DNA of 64,000 nt from the NCBI GenBank assembly GCA_032622095.1, contig CP136061.1:88282983-88346982 (forward strand). Direction: 5' to 3'. Source of the stretch: Siphonodentalium dalli. Lineage: Eukaryota; Mollusca; Scaphopoda; Gadilida; Siphonodentaliidae. A program made the position numbers and the translations under genes. Under the pieces are notes generated by a model, which worked only from the letters and a program-made list of their open reading frames with translations, was not told the origin of the DNA and searched no databases. Numbering within the stretch: the stretch's first letter is position 1; every line of letters starts with the position of its first letter. Below are positions 36,363-48,267 of the stretch, piece after piece.

Positions 36363-36596
36363 TAGTGCACTAACGCCATCTAGTTTCATGACATGCTTGT
36401 CCAGAAATATCATTGTATTCTTGACCTTCCGTGCATATTGTATCCCAAACACGAAGTAGGTCGACATCAGTAGAGATATTGCCAGTATGTCACAAATCTC
36501 CATTTCGTCCATCACAATGGCCATATTGTCACATGAGAATAGGTGCCCACAAACACACCCTTTTAGCACCAGTGTCGGTGTTGGTCCAAGTGGAAC
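36321..36596 (-). CDS. Probable C-terminal exon of an uncharacterised protein family
   Basis: On the minus strand an acceptor (ctcattcacag, AG at 36598-36597) opens a frame beginning VPLGPTPTLVLKG and continuing through MDEMEICDI, LLMSTYFVFGIQYARKVKNT and MIFLDKH to a stop at 36321. The order 'PTP..LV..G', a short acidic/Cys segment, and 'YFVFGIQY....KNT..FL' resembles the tail of a poorly characterised protein common in aquatic animals, often near transposons; that is from memory and unverified. The last ~15 residues are encoded by the foldback element at 36034-36362, so the original end was replaced. Upstream exons were not found, so it may be an isolated relic. Confidence 0.45.
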   Translation of the reverse strand, partial: VPLGPTPTLVLKGCVCGHLFSCDNMAIVMDEMEICDILAISLLMSTYFVFGIQYARKVKNTMIFLDKHVMKLDGVSALTNGVIRFHNMIMK

Positions 36597-36639
36597 CTGT
36601 GAATGAGATTGAATATGAGTTAATAAAATTTGTTTAAAT

Positions 36640-39600
36640 TACCTCTGTTCTGACAATATCTGGTAAAGAAGCACTGTCTGACTATTGACTAAGAATGCAA
36701 TTGGGTGAAATTTGTCAAACAACGCTTGACATACAAACAAAATAATTGTTTGAACTCGGACACTAGCAATAAGCCAGTACCCGGTTCGGAACCATATGGT
36801 TAATTCTATTCAGCCATATAAATGCCACACGTCCCTCACAAAGGAGAGGAGCCATAAACAGATTACGTTATGTAACTGAGTGGTACCCGAAGGAAAAAGA
36901 TTCCCTTTTACTGGTAGTAGAGTCGCTTATGTACTTTCGTGGGAATTTTTTGAACAAATGTAGAGACTATGATATCATGATAGTGTATCACTTACTTTGT
37001 CGGAAAAAGTTTGTTAGACTCCATGGGTCCGCGACTGGAGAGAATTATGACGTCACAAAGATGACGTCATTGTCAGTTCAGTTCAGATATAGGGTTGTCA
37101 CAAGAACTGACGAATTCTGCGCATATTTCTTAATTGTTATACATTTTTTTTAGTTAGGACAATTCATCAATAGTTGTTCTCAAAGTACAGTACCCAAATT
37201 CACGGGAAAATATCATTCCAGTCAAAGATGGCTGCCAAAATTGCACAAGGAAATCACCAATTTTGCGATTTTCAATAATCTCATGTAAATGACCTTCCGT
37301 TTAGTACCGACTGCGAATGTGACAATTATATGTTTAATTATTGCTGCAGCAATGTATTGCCTCAATTGTATTGTACAAAACATGTTCGATCTGTCAAAAA
37401 TCCACTTTAGACAACCGAATTTATAGCATCTTGTCAAATATCAATTCCAATATTGTAGCAATAGATTTAAAGAAATGAGCGGAATTCAGTGATGAGAAAG
37501 AAATATTCGTGCCACAAACATAATTATTATCACACTTCAACAGAACTCTTCAGTTTCATCCAAGATGGCTACCAAAATGGCAGTCAAAATACAAAAGTCA
37601 GTGTTCGTTATAACACCAAATGTCGCCCTGGCATTCCATCATGGGGAATTAGTTTAATCAGCTAATTTTAAGTAAATGCGCATAGCTTTAATTTCTTATA
37701 CAAATTGGCGATGTCCTATATGGTATACGTATCTTTTCTTCAAATGTCCTTATATTAAGTGAGGAGGGTGTTGAAGAGAAAATCCAACTCACTATGTGAA
37801 ATTAGAAAGTATCTTAGACCGCCATCTTGGCTTGGGGGACAAGTGTTACCATCCCAAACTCTAGCCTTCTGTGCTATACTCTAGGCCAGAGTACTAATTG
37901 AGAAATATTGGTGGTTACCATATAAAATGGCAACTGATGACGCAGATAAGCATTGGTGTTAGTTCTTGTCATGATATATCAGTAGAAAATGCATAATTAT
38001 AGTGTATCATATAAGGTAGCAATACACAATTGTTTATTGTGATAGTTATGAAGTGGAATAGTACTTCTCAGCTATACCATGAATCTTGGCAAGCAAGAAA
38101 CAAAACCTTGTTTATCAACACAAACAATAGTAAAATTATTTATTTGGCTGTCACTTGGCCTGCTTGTCTCACTGTTAGTTGCGCTGTAACCTTTAATTAA
38201 ATTTGCATGTTAACACCACTTGAACCTCGTTTAGCTGAAGTTAGCAGGTTTCAATCGTATTGATATCTAAGGCATATCAAAATAGAATAGACCCCATAGG
38301 TGGGTAATATATCCGTATAAGGGGTAGCGTCCCGAATCAAGCTTAAACTGATAAATTGTGAATACCATGTGTTGAAATATGGATTAAGTTATTCAACAAA
38401 GTAGCCCAACCACTTTCATAGCATATGTGGAGTTTTGAGATATTTCTATATATAGGTTATTGACCTCCCAGGACATGTTCATTCAGTTGAAATGAACATC
38501 ATCATACACCAGGCTAGATCCCCGAAAACGGGCAAAGTGGTGTGTCTGGTTCTTGGCTTTCCGCTTGTTCAGTTAATTGGTGGTAGCCATACAAAGCGAT
38601 TCGCCCAATATACGAACGGTGTCTTGGCATGAACACAGTAGGCTGGTATGTACCATTGATAGTATACAGAAAATTAACATCCCATATTGATTTCTATGAT
38701 TTTGGCATGTGAATAGTTTAGTGAGACAATGCATTGCGTTTGTACATCAGTTCAATATGAAAGTGGCTCTTGACAATGGTTATGATTGTGCAGCCGGTTG
38801 CACTTGATTAATGATTATTTTGAAGTTTATCGAAATCATCAGAGACTGCGCAACTGCTCTGCATATCCAACCCGGAGCTTAGATGACGAAATAATGTGAA
38901 TGGTAAACGAAATAGATATGAGCCAAAAATAGACAGGCGATACCTATTATAATACTAATTCCCTTGTTTTGACGAACCGTTTCCCACACGGTGGGAAACG
39001 GGTGAAGAATCCATTGGTAGTGATGGTCTTCTGGGGTCATGTCATCAGTTTGATTTATTATGTCCAATATACTCTGGAATCCAGGCTCTGAATGCTGAAT
39101 GAAATTATGGGGGAACGCAGTCCACTAACTTCTTACAATATAATGTGAAGTAATAGTTGGAGTTAATAACAGCTCGTGGCGTGCCATGTTGATTCTGGTT
39201 AGAACGTTATCATGAACCAAAGGAAATTCGGAAATTAAGGAAGTTGAATTAGCACGCGTAACTACGGAGGTGGCCATGGTTCACTATAATAATGGCATCT
39301 TTCAGACCATACTATATAGGCCGATCCATATATTTCCTATTGCCTCAAACTATTCTAATTCTATTCGAGTGAGGCTACGAAGAGCTCCATACATTTCCAC
39401 GTGATAAGCAATGCAGATTGATCAGATAGACCTTAGTTTATACAATATTTATTCCTTTAATAATACAGTAACAATAAGTATACGTTTAATCGTTGATCGG
39501 ATTCGATATCGACTATGCAGGCTTATGTGAGTCATTTCCGGGAATATGGAAATGAAACCGGTATTTAGTATGAACTGGTGACAAGAAGGCGTTTAGTCAT

Positions 39601-41990
39601 GAGAAAATTATCAACATTTCTTCCTACGCATATATGTTTGCTAGAATGGTAGAAGGGGGTGTCTGATCAATTTGTGTCGATTTTCGATTTCAATCACCTA
39701 TACAAGTATTGATTTTTACGAAGACTTATGGATATTATGTCAGAAAACGTCCATGTAACTTCGACAGACTATCCAACCTCGTTCATCTACCAAGCCTATA
39801 CCGGCGGTATGGTATCTGGAGAACTCGGCCCCGCGCGAAGTCGGCCCCATACGAAGACGGCCCCACGCGAAGTCGGCCCCAGAAAAGTCGGCCCCATTAA
39901 TTAGAAAGGATTAAATCGACTTAATTTTATTGAGATAGTGTTTATGTTGGCTAATTGTGAGGTCACCAACTTAATTTGATTGATTTAGTGCAGTATTGGT
40001 ATGCTAATTGTGAAGTGCGCAATGTTTTCTTAGTTGTAATAACAATCTCATGGTTTATATTTTCAATTTCAGGCTTCAAACGCCAGCCACTGTTAGCTAT
40101 ATACAGTAATCTGATTGAGTCCGTCGCTAGACCTTTTAGTAGATATAGTCAATCTGTATCGATATGCAAGAACATATGGCGATCACATGCACCATTTGAG
40201 CGTTGGTAGCTGACAGCGCCTGAAGTTGACAACTCCACAATTCTCTCCACATACCATGTTGGTCTCTATTAAAATATTTATATCATATCAGAATCGAGTT
40301 TGGCACAAGTCCATATACTTAACGTGCTTGAACATATATTTTGGTTTTATATAGTGAATGGTATGTTCTCATCGAAAGCCCATGTATGATAATGATATGC
40401 ATATGTGTCATTCTTACACGCTGGGATATATTGCGGAAATATATGTATTTTAATGTCAAATTTCGACATTTCCGCCCCATTGGCGGCCATCTCGATTACA
40501 ATAAGGTATTAATAACTCCGGATTATCTCAATCGGGAGTACATTCATTAATACATCTAACACCGAGATATCTTTCTCATGTGATGGACATGTTAATTTAC
40601 GTATACAAATATAATGTTTGGCGAATTTTCACGATGGTTATTTGGACAATAATTGTCATATGAACTCGCATTTTGAGTCATTGTGGTAACACAACTAATA
40701 GGAATGTGTCATAACATGGCGATTATTTATTTGGAAGAAATAAATTAGTCTAATGCACCCACCTTCAACATGACAGAAACGTAATTGAGTGAAAGAGGGT
40801 AAAATTTGCGTATTATCGTATTTTGGCCGCCATCTTGGAAACCATCTTAGATTAAGTTGACAGTTTCTGGATCCAATTAGATGTAAATATCTTATGTAAT
40901 GATCTTACTCATTTTCATCACCGATTAATTCTAAATTTCTATAAGGAAATAGTTAGAAAATAAAAAAGTATATTTTGGCGAAAATTCATACCACTTCCTT
41001 TAAATCATCGCATTTGGAGAAGAAAATCAAGGTTATGATACAAGAAATCAACTAATGTGATGCCTAAGTGATTTGTGATCAAGATTGGAGAAAAGTATAT
41101 TCCCTAATCGTCACCAGTTCGATGCAATCGGAAATGATGTTGGCGAAATGTTTAGAAAACCATCAATTTTCCCACTTCCGGTTACCATTTTGGCGGCCAT
41201 CTTTGATCGAGATGACAATTATTTATATATAATTATAACATGGCGTCACGCCATGCACTGTACAAAAGGATTGTCATATATGTTATGATGAGCGCTGAAT
41301 TAAAACAAACGCGCCGATTTATACTGACACAACAGTTATATCATAATGAGATCGCACCATTGAAGCAAATAGCGAATACATGATTAATTATCGGCTCGGA
41401 CAGAAGCAGGGGTATCAAATCTCGCAAAATCAAAGCTTCAGACGACATCATGCCGCGCATGTGCGAATTGCTCATTAACTGAGACCGTATTGGGAGTAGT
41501 GACCTGACCACAGGTGGGCAATTCCGCGGTTTCGGATGTACTCTTCGGACAACATATTTGGCTGAATCTTTTACGCTGGGGCGAATATCTGTACCTACTA
41601 GTATTTTATTCTAAAATGTTGAATTATGCTCAAACTTTTAGAAATAATAATATTCAGTTTTTGTGTATAATACTGTATTTCTATAATGTTTGTGGGTGCC
41701 TTCAATGGTCGGTGTCGGACGTACTCATACTCGTACCCTACCCTCACTATCGGGTGTATTTTCAGGAAAATATCAAAATACCAAAAGTCACTCTACTGAT
41801 AAGGGTTAATAAAAGATTGAACTTAATTTATCAATAGAATAATTACATGTATATATTTTGAAACCGATTATTTTGTACGAATCATAATTAGTGATCTTTT
41901 TTGATAATCTCACTCTTTTATTGCTTGATACCGTACTTGTAAAATAGTCCTTCTATAAACTTGCCCAGACTAGGAAATAGACCGATTTAT
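36640..41990. other. Long non-coding interval with YY1-like motifs
   Basis: There is no credible exon. The word AAGATGG(C/T)(G/T)GCC or its inverse occurs near 37227, 37562, 37819, 40487, 40829 and 41191, usually as 'aagatggctgccaaaat' or 'ggccgccatctt'. A 10-11 bp hairpin (CCGTTTCCCAC-acg-GTGGGAAACG) lies at 38977-39000. A short TCGGCCCC repeat lies at 39820-39898. Confidence 0.5.
39820..39898 (+). repeat. Degenerate CGAAGTCGGCCCC tandem motif
   Basis: TCGGCCCC or ACGGCCCC occurs five times with about 15-16 base spacing and intervening 'gcgaag/tacgaag' words. The local G+C content stands out from the flanks. Confidence 0.8.
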
Positions 41991-42014
41991 CTATTTTAAC
42001 TCGAACGATCTAAT

Positions 42015-42248
42015 TTACATCGGTTTGTGGATCTCCAAAACATATTGTCTGAGTGTCGAACACACTCCTCTGGTCGCCGAGTCTGAAAACAGTGAAATCA
42101 TAGTAAAATTAAAATCTGCCCGAAATTGGCGAAAAGAAATAATGATATAAGACAAACCTTTAAATGAATCAACTAATTCCTCCAAACCGCAGTCAGTGAG
42201 CCAATTGCACACATCCGCCAAAGTCCGTTTGTCCACAAGGACCGCCAT
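42015..42248 (-). CDS. Possible small gene or first exon with SAM-domain-like start
   Basis: From an ATG at 42248 the frame reads MAVLVDKRTLADVCNWLTDC followed by GLEELVDSFK. That resembles helix 1 of a SAM domain (W, then 'cGLee', then 'F'). A donor AAG|GTTTGT follows at 42158|42157, and an acceptor TTTTCAG lies at 42083. Joining them gives 52 codons ending at 42015. The putative 75-nt intron is itself open and in frame, so splicing is not proven. A complete SAM domain needs about 65 residues and the middle helices are missing, so further exons or decay are likely. Confidence 0.25.
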   Translation of the reverse strand: MAVLVDKRTLADVCNWLTDCGLEELVDSFKGLSYIIISFRQFRADFNFTMISLFSDSATRGVCSTLRQYVLEIHKPM

Positions 42249-42689
42249 TGATGGTATTATTTTTCGTCCGGATGATTTGAAAACAAAGAAAGAAGTGCGA
42301 ATGGCACTGCGATCGCAGGAACCGTAACTCTAGATAACAGCGCTTTGAAACTTCCAACCTGTACTCGATACGATTGCGAGTCGTATTATGCTAACTGCAC
42401 AGCTCTGTTGGTATTACAGACCTCTGTGGGATCCTGAGATACCAGCGCAGCGTCAGTTTGGTGCTCTGGACTACCAAAGACCGCCGTAGGCACTCCAGAA
42501 TACCTATACGGCCTCTGATTTTTCTGAGTGTATGTAATAAATAACGCGCTGGTTTCACTCGAAAATGTCTTGAAATTGGAACTACCGCCCAGTGATAATG
42601 ACGAAAGCCTTTAACTTTGGTATTGCTGAAGACAGTGTCCCCAGAAGACACATTACACGTTCAAAGCTCCTTAGTGATTTGCTGAAATG

Positions 42690-43920
42690 CAAGCATTATC
42701 GTCGCCGCACGCGTGCGACCTAGTGCACGACCACAATCCCCATTCTCCACATATGCAACCGTTGGTGCTCCGTCGCTTATTGACTGCATTTCTGATAACA
42801 TTACAGACCTCCTTCACGAATATGTTACGATGTCAACGAGTATCCGACGGGTGCACTGTTTATAACCACACACCTATAATGTATGTCACTGTTCTTCCTC
42901 GATTCGAACCAGAAGCTATGATCCCCTTCAAATAAATCCGCTACATGTGAACCGCTCGTAATGAGTCGTGCGTATATGGTACTAACAAACGGCGAACCTA
43001 CAGAACACTCAAAGACCATTATGATATAGAACCGTTCCTCAGACACGTTTGATCACCAGAAGAAGAGGGATGTTCATCCAACGACGTGTTAGCAATAATA
43101 TATTAGCTATAGATAGAAAAGGATCGACACATGCACGCTACCTAAATCGCAATTAAAAGATGAATATAGTGAATATGAATATGAAGTCGAAACCGAAACA
43201 CAATATTGATTATGTGTTTGTCCTCGTACTTCATTATGGAGATGATTTTATGCTATACTTTTGAGCAATATAAATTTTCTAGAGTCAGTGTATGCACTGC
43301 ATTTCATACGCGTGCGATCTAGTCAACGGCCACAATCCTCATTCGTTCATGCAGCTGTTGGTGCCCGTCGCTTATTGACCACAGTTGCATTTATTGCCTC
43401 TTTCACAGAAAATACATGCCTCATTGTCATCAGTAATAGATTTTTTCTTAATCGCATAGCCATACTAGAAGATAGCACGAGAGTACCTAACTGGCCGTTA
43501 GATGTTGAGGTAAAACAAATCAGGCAGGGTTGGGAGATAATCTGGGAAATTTTTAATAAAACAAATTCTGAACAGTAATGCCTCTGCTCAAGAAAAACAT
43601 GCCATCTTGTCACCAATGATAGTTTTCTTGAGTCACATAATCATATTGAATGATAAAATGAGAGTAACTGCTGGCTACTACATGTTACGGTAAGACAAAA
43701 TCTGGCGGTGAGGGGTGGGGTTCGTAAACTAGGTAATGTTCAATGAAAATTCTCCGAACTTTAATTATTGCCTCGTTCGCAGAAAATACAAGCTTCATTG
43801 TCACTAATAATAGTTTTTAATAAAATAAATTCCAAACTGCAACGCCTCTGCCGAAAAAAACATGCCATCTTGTCATGAGACTAATTGCTGGCCACTACAT
43901 GTTAAGGTTGGAAACAGGCG
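42690..43920. repeat. Diverged local duplications
   Basis: CACGCGTGCGACCTAGT...GTTGGTGCTCCGTCGCTTATTGA at 42706-42785 recurs in altered form at 43308-43385 (acgcgtgcgatctagt, gttggtgcccgtcgcttattga). A second pair is 'tctgaacagtaatgcctctgctcaagaaaaacatgccatcttgtca' at 43566 and a similar segment at 43830. 'cattgtca(t/c)...aataatag' and 'tggc(c/t)actacatgtta' also repeat. These are old tandem copies without coding support. Confidence 0.65.
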
Positions 43921-43934
43921 GGGGGGGGGGGGGT
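43918..43934 (+). repeat. G homopolymer run
   Basis: At least 14 consecutive G follow 'caggc'. The neighbouring 'ggcgggtggg' and 'gaggaggggg' add G-rich character, so a G-quadruplex is possible. Confidence 0.9.
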
Positions 43935-43939
43935 GATCA

Positions 43940-45915
43940 TGGCGGGTGGGATAAACTAGGTAATCTCACCCGGGGGATGCGCAAGAGGAGGGGGTAATCT
44001 GTTATGTTACACCGGCACAGTCAAATATATGTAATACAAAATGCTAAACCAGACGAGATAATATTGAAATGTTTTAAAACTTTTAAATATTTCACAACAT
44101 ACAGTCGAATGGTCACATGTCATAGAACACATTCATGATATAGACTCTTATCCGACAACTTATTATGGTTGCAAGAATTTAAAAAAAATTGGAAACATTT
44201 CCCGGAAAATTGAACCGCAAACAGTCATAACGCCAATCCATTCTGTACAAATCAATTAATATGAGTATTATAATTAAGAGTTGTGACAATGAGTACCAAT
44301 TCCATTTGATTTCCCTTGACAGACGAACGGCTCAAAGCGTACGTTTGATTCCATAATGTGGCCACGAGATAATACGAGATTACTGGTATTCCCCCAGCAG
44401 AGGAACGGTGATGTGGTGTCAATTATGGTCTAACAGGTGACGCAATTATACGTGCGGTCTCCGTCGATGATCATCTGAACGATATCGGCGGAAATGCGAT
44501 CGACGAATCAACTCGCGTGAATGTTCCTTGAGGACGGGTATATATAGCTCATACGTGCGGGGTGCTAAACGGGAACGACCTACCCGTATCGTGGTTAAAA
44601 TTATAAACAGGATCACACACGTATCTGGGGAATAGTAACTATCCATGGGTGAGTTGAGCTCTAACGTTATATTATATACTGCTCACATATCAAAGGGATA
44701 TATATATAGAATATGTAGATATTAGGTCCGCGAGGGGCATTATTGTATCTATTGGGCGAGGCTATGCCCTTTCGCTGCCAAATTCCCCGAGTTTAAGCGA
44801 CGACATTAGCTACATATTTTATTTATCCAGGTAAATATGTCATTTTTCTAAGTTTTACATTCGTTATTTCGATGACGCCCTTACATTTATGAGATCAAGC
44901 AAGCCGGAGTGAGGCTTAGAGCGAAATAGATCGTTGGTTTTATTAATAGTTATTGTAAGCTGGCCTTGTTCGAAAGGTTTATATATGTTTTAGAACGAAA
45001 ACAAATAGCCGTTTACGAATTTTGTATCAATTGCGGTGAATTATGGACGATAAAAACGTTCCAAAACCTAATAAATCTACATTGACGTAATAAACGTAAC
45101 GTTGAAATATTAGGCAGTCTTTGTGTAGGAAATAGTGAGTGGTGGACAAATTACTGGACGCTCTAAAATTAGGCGATGAAAAATTCCAAGAAAAATCGGT
45201 CAACATATTTAGATTATCTGAATGGATAGTTGGAATTTTGGATATAAATAAGTATTAAATCTACTCAGATATACTATAGTAAATAAGTCTTCTTATATAA
45301 TAATAATTAGTCTATCTCTTCTTGAATACGTTTTATATAATTTCCGGGCATAAAATAATAGATACGAGCCGAAGACACCTGTCTGGAAACGCTTCTATCA
45401 ATTAAAATTGATTTTAAATCGATATTTCTTGTATAATGCGATAGTCAATTGGAACAATTTTTCAGACTTTTTAGTCGCCCTTTGTCGCTAATCTTACGCG
45501 CAAGCAACAACCACGTGTTCGTGCAATAACACAATGGCAACTTCCTTAACCCTCCGTCGAGAGGGTTCTGTTGGAAAACGGCAGCAAACTGCCCAACACG
45601 ATTTCACATAAATTCAATATGCAATTTCGTGGTACGACAAAAATGTTTAATAAACAAGAAGGAAATGGTGATATATAATTATAAATAAGCTATCTGTTAT
45701 ACGTAATACTATTTAGATGACATACTGTTACGTATAATCTCCTTATGTAGAACATGCGAGCGCAATTTACTAAGAGTTACAAAAAAACCGTAGTGGTGTG
45801 TAATATAATTATATATGTTAGGAGAACATACGAACGGGATTTATCATTATTAATCTATTTGCTAAATTTTTTTATTATATTAGGTACACATTTTCTTGGA
45901 GTCAGGAGACGGTGC
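43940..45915. other. Non-coding interval, nothing recognised
   Basis: AT-rich DNA with no bounded repeat that I could define and no exon-like frame. Confidence 0.4.
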
Positions 45916-45929
45916 ATGCCGCCATGAAT

Positions 45930-46005
45930 GTGTGTATATGTACATGTATGTATGTATATGCATATGTATGTGTGTATGTATATGCATATATATGCACACG
46001 CACGA
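45930..46005. repeat. TATG/TGCA microsatellite
   Basis: Interrupted GTAT and ATGC tetramers (tatgtatatgcatatgtatg and similar) run for about 75 bases. Confidence 0.85.
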
Positions 46006-46242
46006 TGAATGACATTTAATATGTCTGATTTATGCTCTGTTTACCCAAATGACATATACATTGTATTCTGTTTTCAACATAAACGGTTCTCAAAATGTGG
46101 TTAGAACATTAAATAATTGAATTGAATTGAAATGGCTTTGGTTGGTTCTGAACGTTTGTTTATATCTAAATTTTCTGTAACAGAATGTCTCCTTTGTTTA
46201 CATAACACAATGTAAGATCTTGAGAACATTTAACGTACTATT

Positions 46243-46699
46243 TGTGACCCGCCATATCAAATCCAGTCGTAAGTCGGGATTTTTTTTACCCTCTGCCAAT
46301 GCATTCTCTTATATATGCGAGTCGACCATAGGTCGCCTCGCATATATAAGAGAATGCATTGGCCTAACAAATTTTTATCATTTTTTTAAATAAATGTTTA
46401 TTATAATTTTTAGGACATAAAATAAAAACATCCATTACCCTGCGGGAAGCCCCACTCATATATAGAAGCATATAGAAGAGTGTCGTCTGCTCATGTTTGT
46501 CTGGGGCTCTTTATGGGTAAAATTATAAAATTGTTAAAGAATACAAGAAAAAATTATTAAAATTGTAAAAAATTGTTAGGCCAATGCATTCTCTTATATA
46601 TGCGAGGCGACCTATGGTCGACTCGCATATATAAGAGAATGCATTGGCACAGGGTAAACACATCCCGACTTACGACTGGATTTGATATGGCGGGTCACA
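46243..46699. mobile_element. Foldback element type 1, copy 1, with two 69-bp palindromes
   Basis: The 457-bp element has inverted ends TGTGACCCGCCATATCAAAT plus CCAGTCGTAAGTCGGGA. Just inside each end lies a near-perfect palindrome, at 46295-46363 and 46580-46648, beginning CCAATGCATTCTCTTATATA with a CGACC-TATGGTCG centre. The AT-rich core (aaaattgttaaagaat and inverse) carries a further imperfect palindrome around 46447-46510 (AGCCCCA...TGGGGCT). Almost the whole element can fold back on itself. The flanks are TT on each side, so the target duplication is unresolved. Confidence 0.9.
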
Positions 46700-46880
46700 T
46701 TTACGCGATATTTATGATTGTTTTAAGAAGAAAATGTGTCCTTATTTTTTAATATTCTCTCTCTGTTTATGTTGGGTTTAACGAATGTGACTATTTTAGC
46801 AGCAATACCCACCATTTAGCAGCAATACGCTATACATTTTAATTATAAACAATTATAAAATATAATATAAAAGTTCTTTG

Positions 46881-46949
46881 GCCAACGCATTCTCTTATAT
46901 ATGCGAGGCGAGCTATGGTCGACTCGCATATATTAGCGAATGCATTGGC
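46881..46949. repeat. Solitary 69-bp palindrome
   Basis: A single copy of the shared palindrome (ccaacgcattctcttatata...tattagcgaatgcattgg) occurs without the long terminal inverted repeats seen around other copies. The three or four substitutions are scattered across both arms. It may be a decayed remnant of a larger element or an independent unit. Confidence 0.85.
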
Positions 46950-47039
46950 ACAGCGTTGGCTATTCCTTATAAGACCATGGAAAGCAGTATAATAGCGCTG
47001 TGTTGAGAACCCGTTATATGGTCTGATTCGTCAGAATCA

Positions 47040-47206
47040 GCGATATTGGCTGAGCTTACTCCACAGGGAATCACACATATTCGTCAAATTTCAAAATCAG
47101 TTGATGGTATGAAAGTACAATCAGACAGCTATGTTCTGGCCTTCAATCAGTCTCAACACCAACCGGACTTGAAGGTTGGTTACATGAAACTTCTAGTGAC
47201 TACATA
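47040..47206 (+). pseudogene. LINE ORF1/gag-like fragment
   Basis: The frame reads AELTPQGITHIRQISKSVDG, then SYVLAFNQSQHQPDLKVGYM, then KLLVTTYV. It matches in layout the part of invertebrate LINE ORF1 (gag-like) proteins just before the CCHC knuckles: 'rIt....g....t.syvLtF....lP..ikvGylr..V.pY'. A stop lies just upstream, and the foldback element at 47207 cuts it off before any zinc knuckle. It is a short dead fragment. Confidence 0.45.
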
Positions 47207-47665
47207 TGTGACCCGCTATATCAAATCCAGTCGTAAGTCGGGATTTTTTTACCCTGTGCCAATGAATTCTCTTATATATGCGAGTCGACCATAGGTCGCC
47301 TCGCATATATTAGAAAATGCATTGGCCTAACAAGTTTTTACAATTTTAATAATTTGTTCTTGTATTCTTTAACAATTTTATAATTTTACCCATACAGAGC
47401 CCCAGACAAACATGAGCAGACGACTCTCTTCTATATGCTTCTATATATGTGTGGGGCTCCATGCAGGGTAATGGTGTTTTTTTAATTTTATGTCCTAAAA
47501 ATTGTAAGAAACATTTATTTAAAACAAATGATAAAAAATTGTTACGCCAATGCATTCTCTTATATATGCGAGGCGACCTATGGTCGACTCGCATATATAA
47601 GAGAATGCATTGACACAGGGTAAAAAAATTCCGACTTCCAACTGGATTTGATATGGCGGGTCACA
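47207..47665. mobile_element. Foldback element type 1, copy 2
   Basis: The 459-bp element has the same ends as copy 1 and palindromes at 47258-47326 and 47546-47614. The middle is inverted relative to copy 1 (AGCCCCAGACAAACATGAGC here versus its inverse there). If the ends are taken as TGTGACC...GGTCACA, the flanks are TA on both sides, which would fit a Tc1/mariner-type target. It interrupts the LINE fragment at 47040-47206. Confidence 0.9.
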
Positions 47666-47839
47666 TAAGAGAGTCAAACTGGCTTCATTTGAGTGGATAT
47701 TTTCGAACTGACTACCAACTTGAGTAAATATGCCCATGGCTTGATACAAGTTCTGGAAGAGAAGCAACAATATCGGTCTCTTCAACTTCAGTTGCCAGCG
47801 ATACAATGGCGACATTTATTTCACACTCTGACCGGATTC

Positions 47840-47998
47840 GTCATCTCAGGTTTAAACCTGGTCTACGTAAACCTCTAGGTTTAAACCGCCGTTTGACAGC
47901 AAAATCCGTGGTTTAAACTCGAAACCGCAGGTCTAAGTGACGCACTCGTCATCTCTGGTTTAAACCTGGTCCAGCCAGACCAGTGGTTTAACAGTAGT
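47840..47998. repeat. Cluster of GGTTTAAACC palindromes
   Basis: CAGGTTTAAACCTGGTC occurs at 47848 and CTGGTTTAAACCTGGTC at 47957, with TAGGTTTAAACCGCC and GTGGTTTAAACTCG between. 'ctggtccagccagaccag' follows. These words make several alternative stems. No terminal repeats or target duplication could be assigned. Confidence 0.7.
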
Positions 47999-48267
47999 GT
48001 CTCTGTAACTTCGAGATAATTAATCAATAGTTGTTGGAAGTCGTTATAATGACTTGCAAGTTAGAGTTGTGTATTTGTATATTTGGGGGGGGGGTGTTTC
48101 GGATGGGCCTAATGCTCTTTCGTATTGTACACTTGCATGTTGAATGCAATGCATGTATAGCAGGTCTGTTTAATGCCTTCACGTTACACGCCATACAAGA
48201 TGAATCTCTCTGTTAATTTTATGTCTGCCATAGACATTCACGTCGGACCATCTATGGAGCTCCAAAG

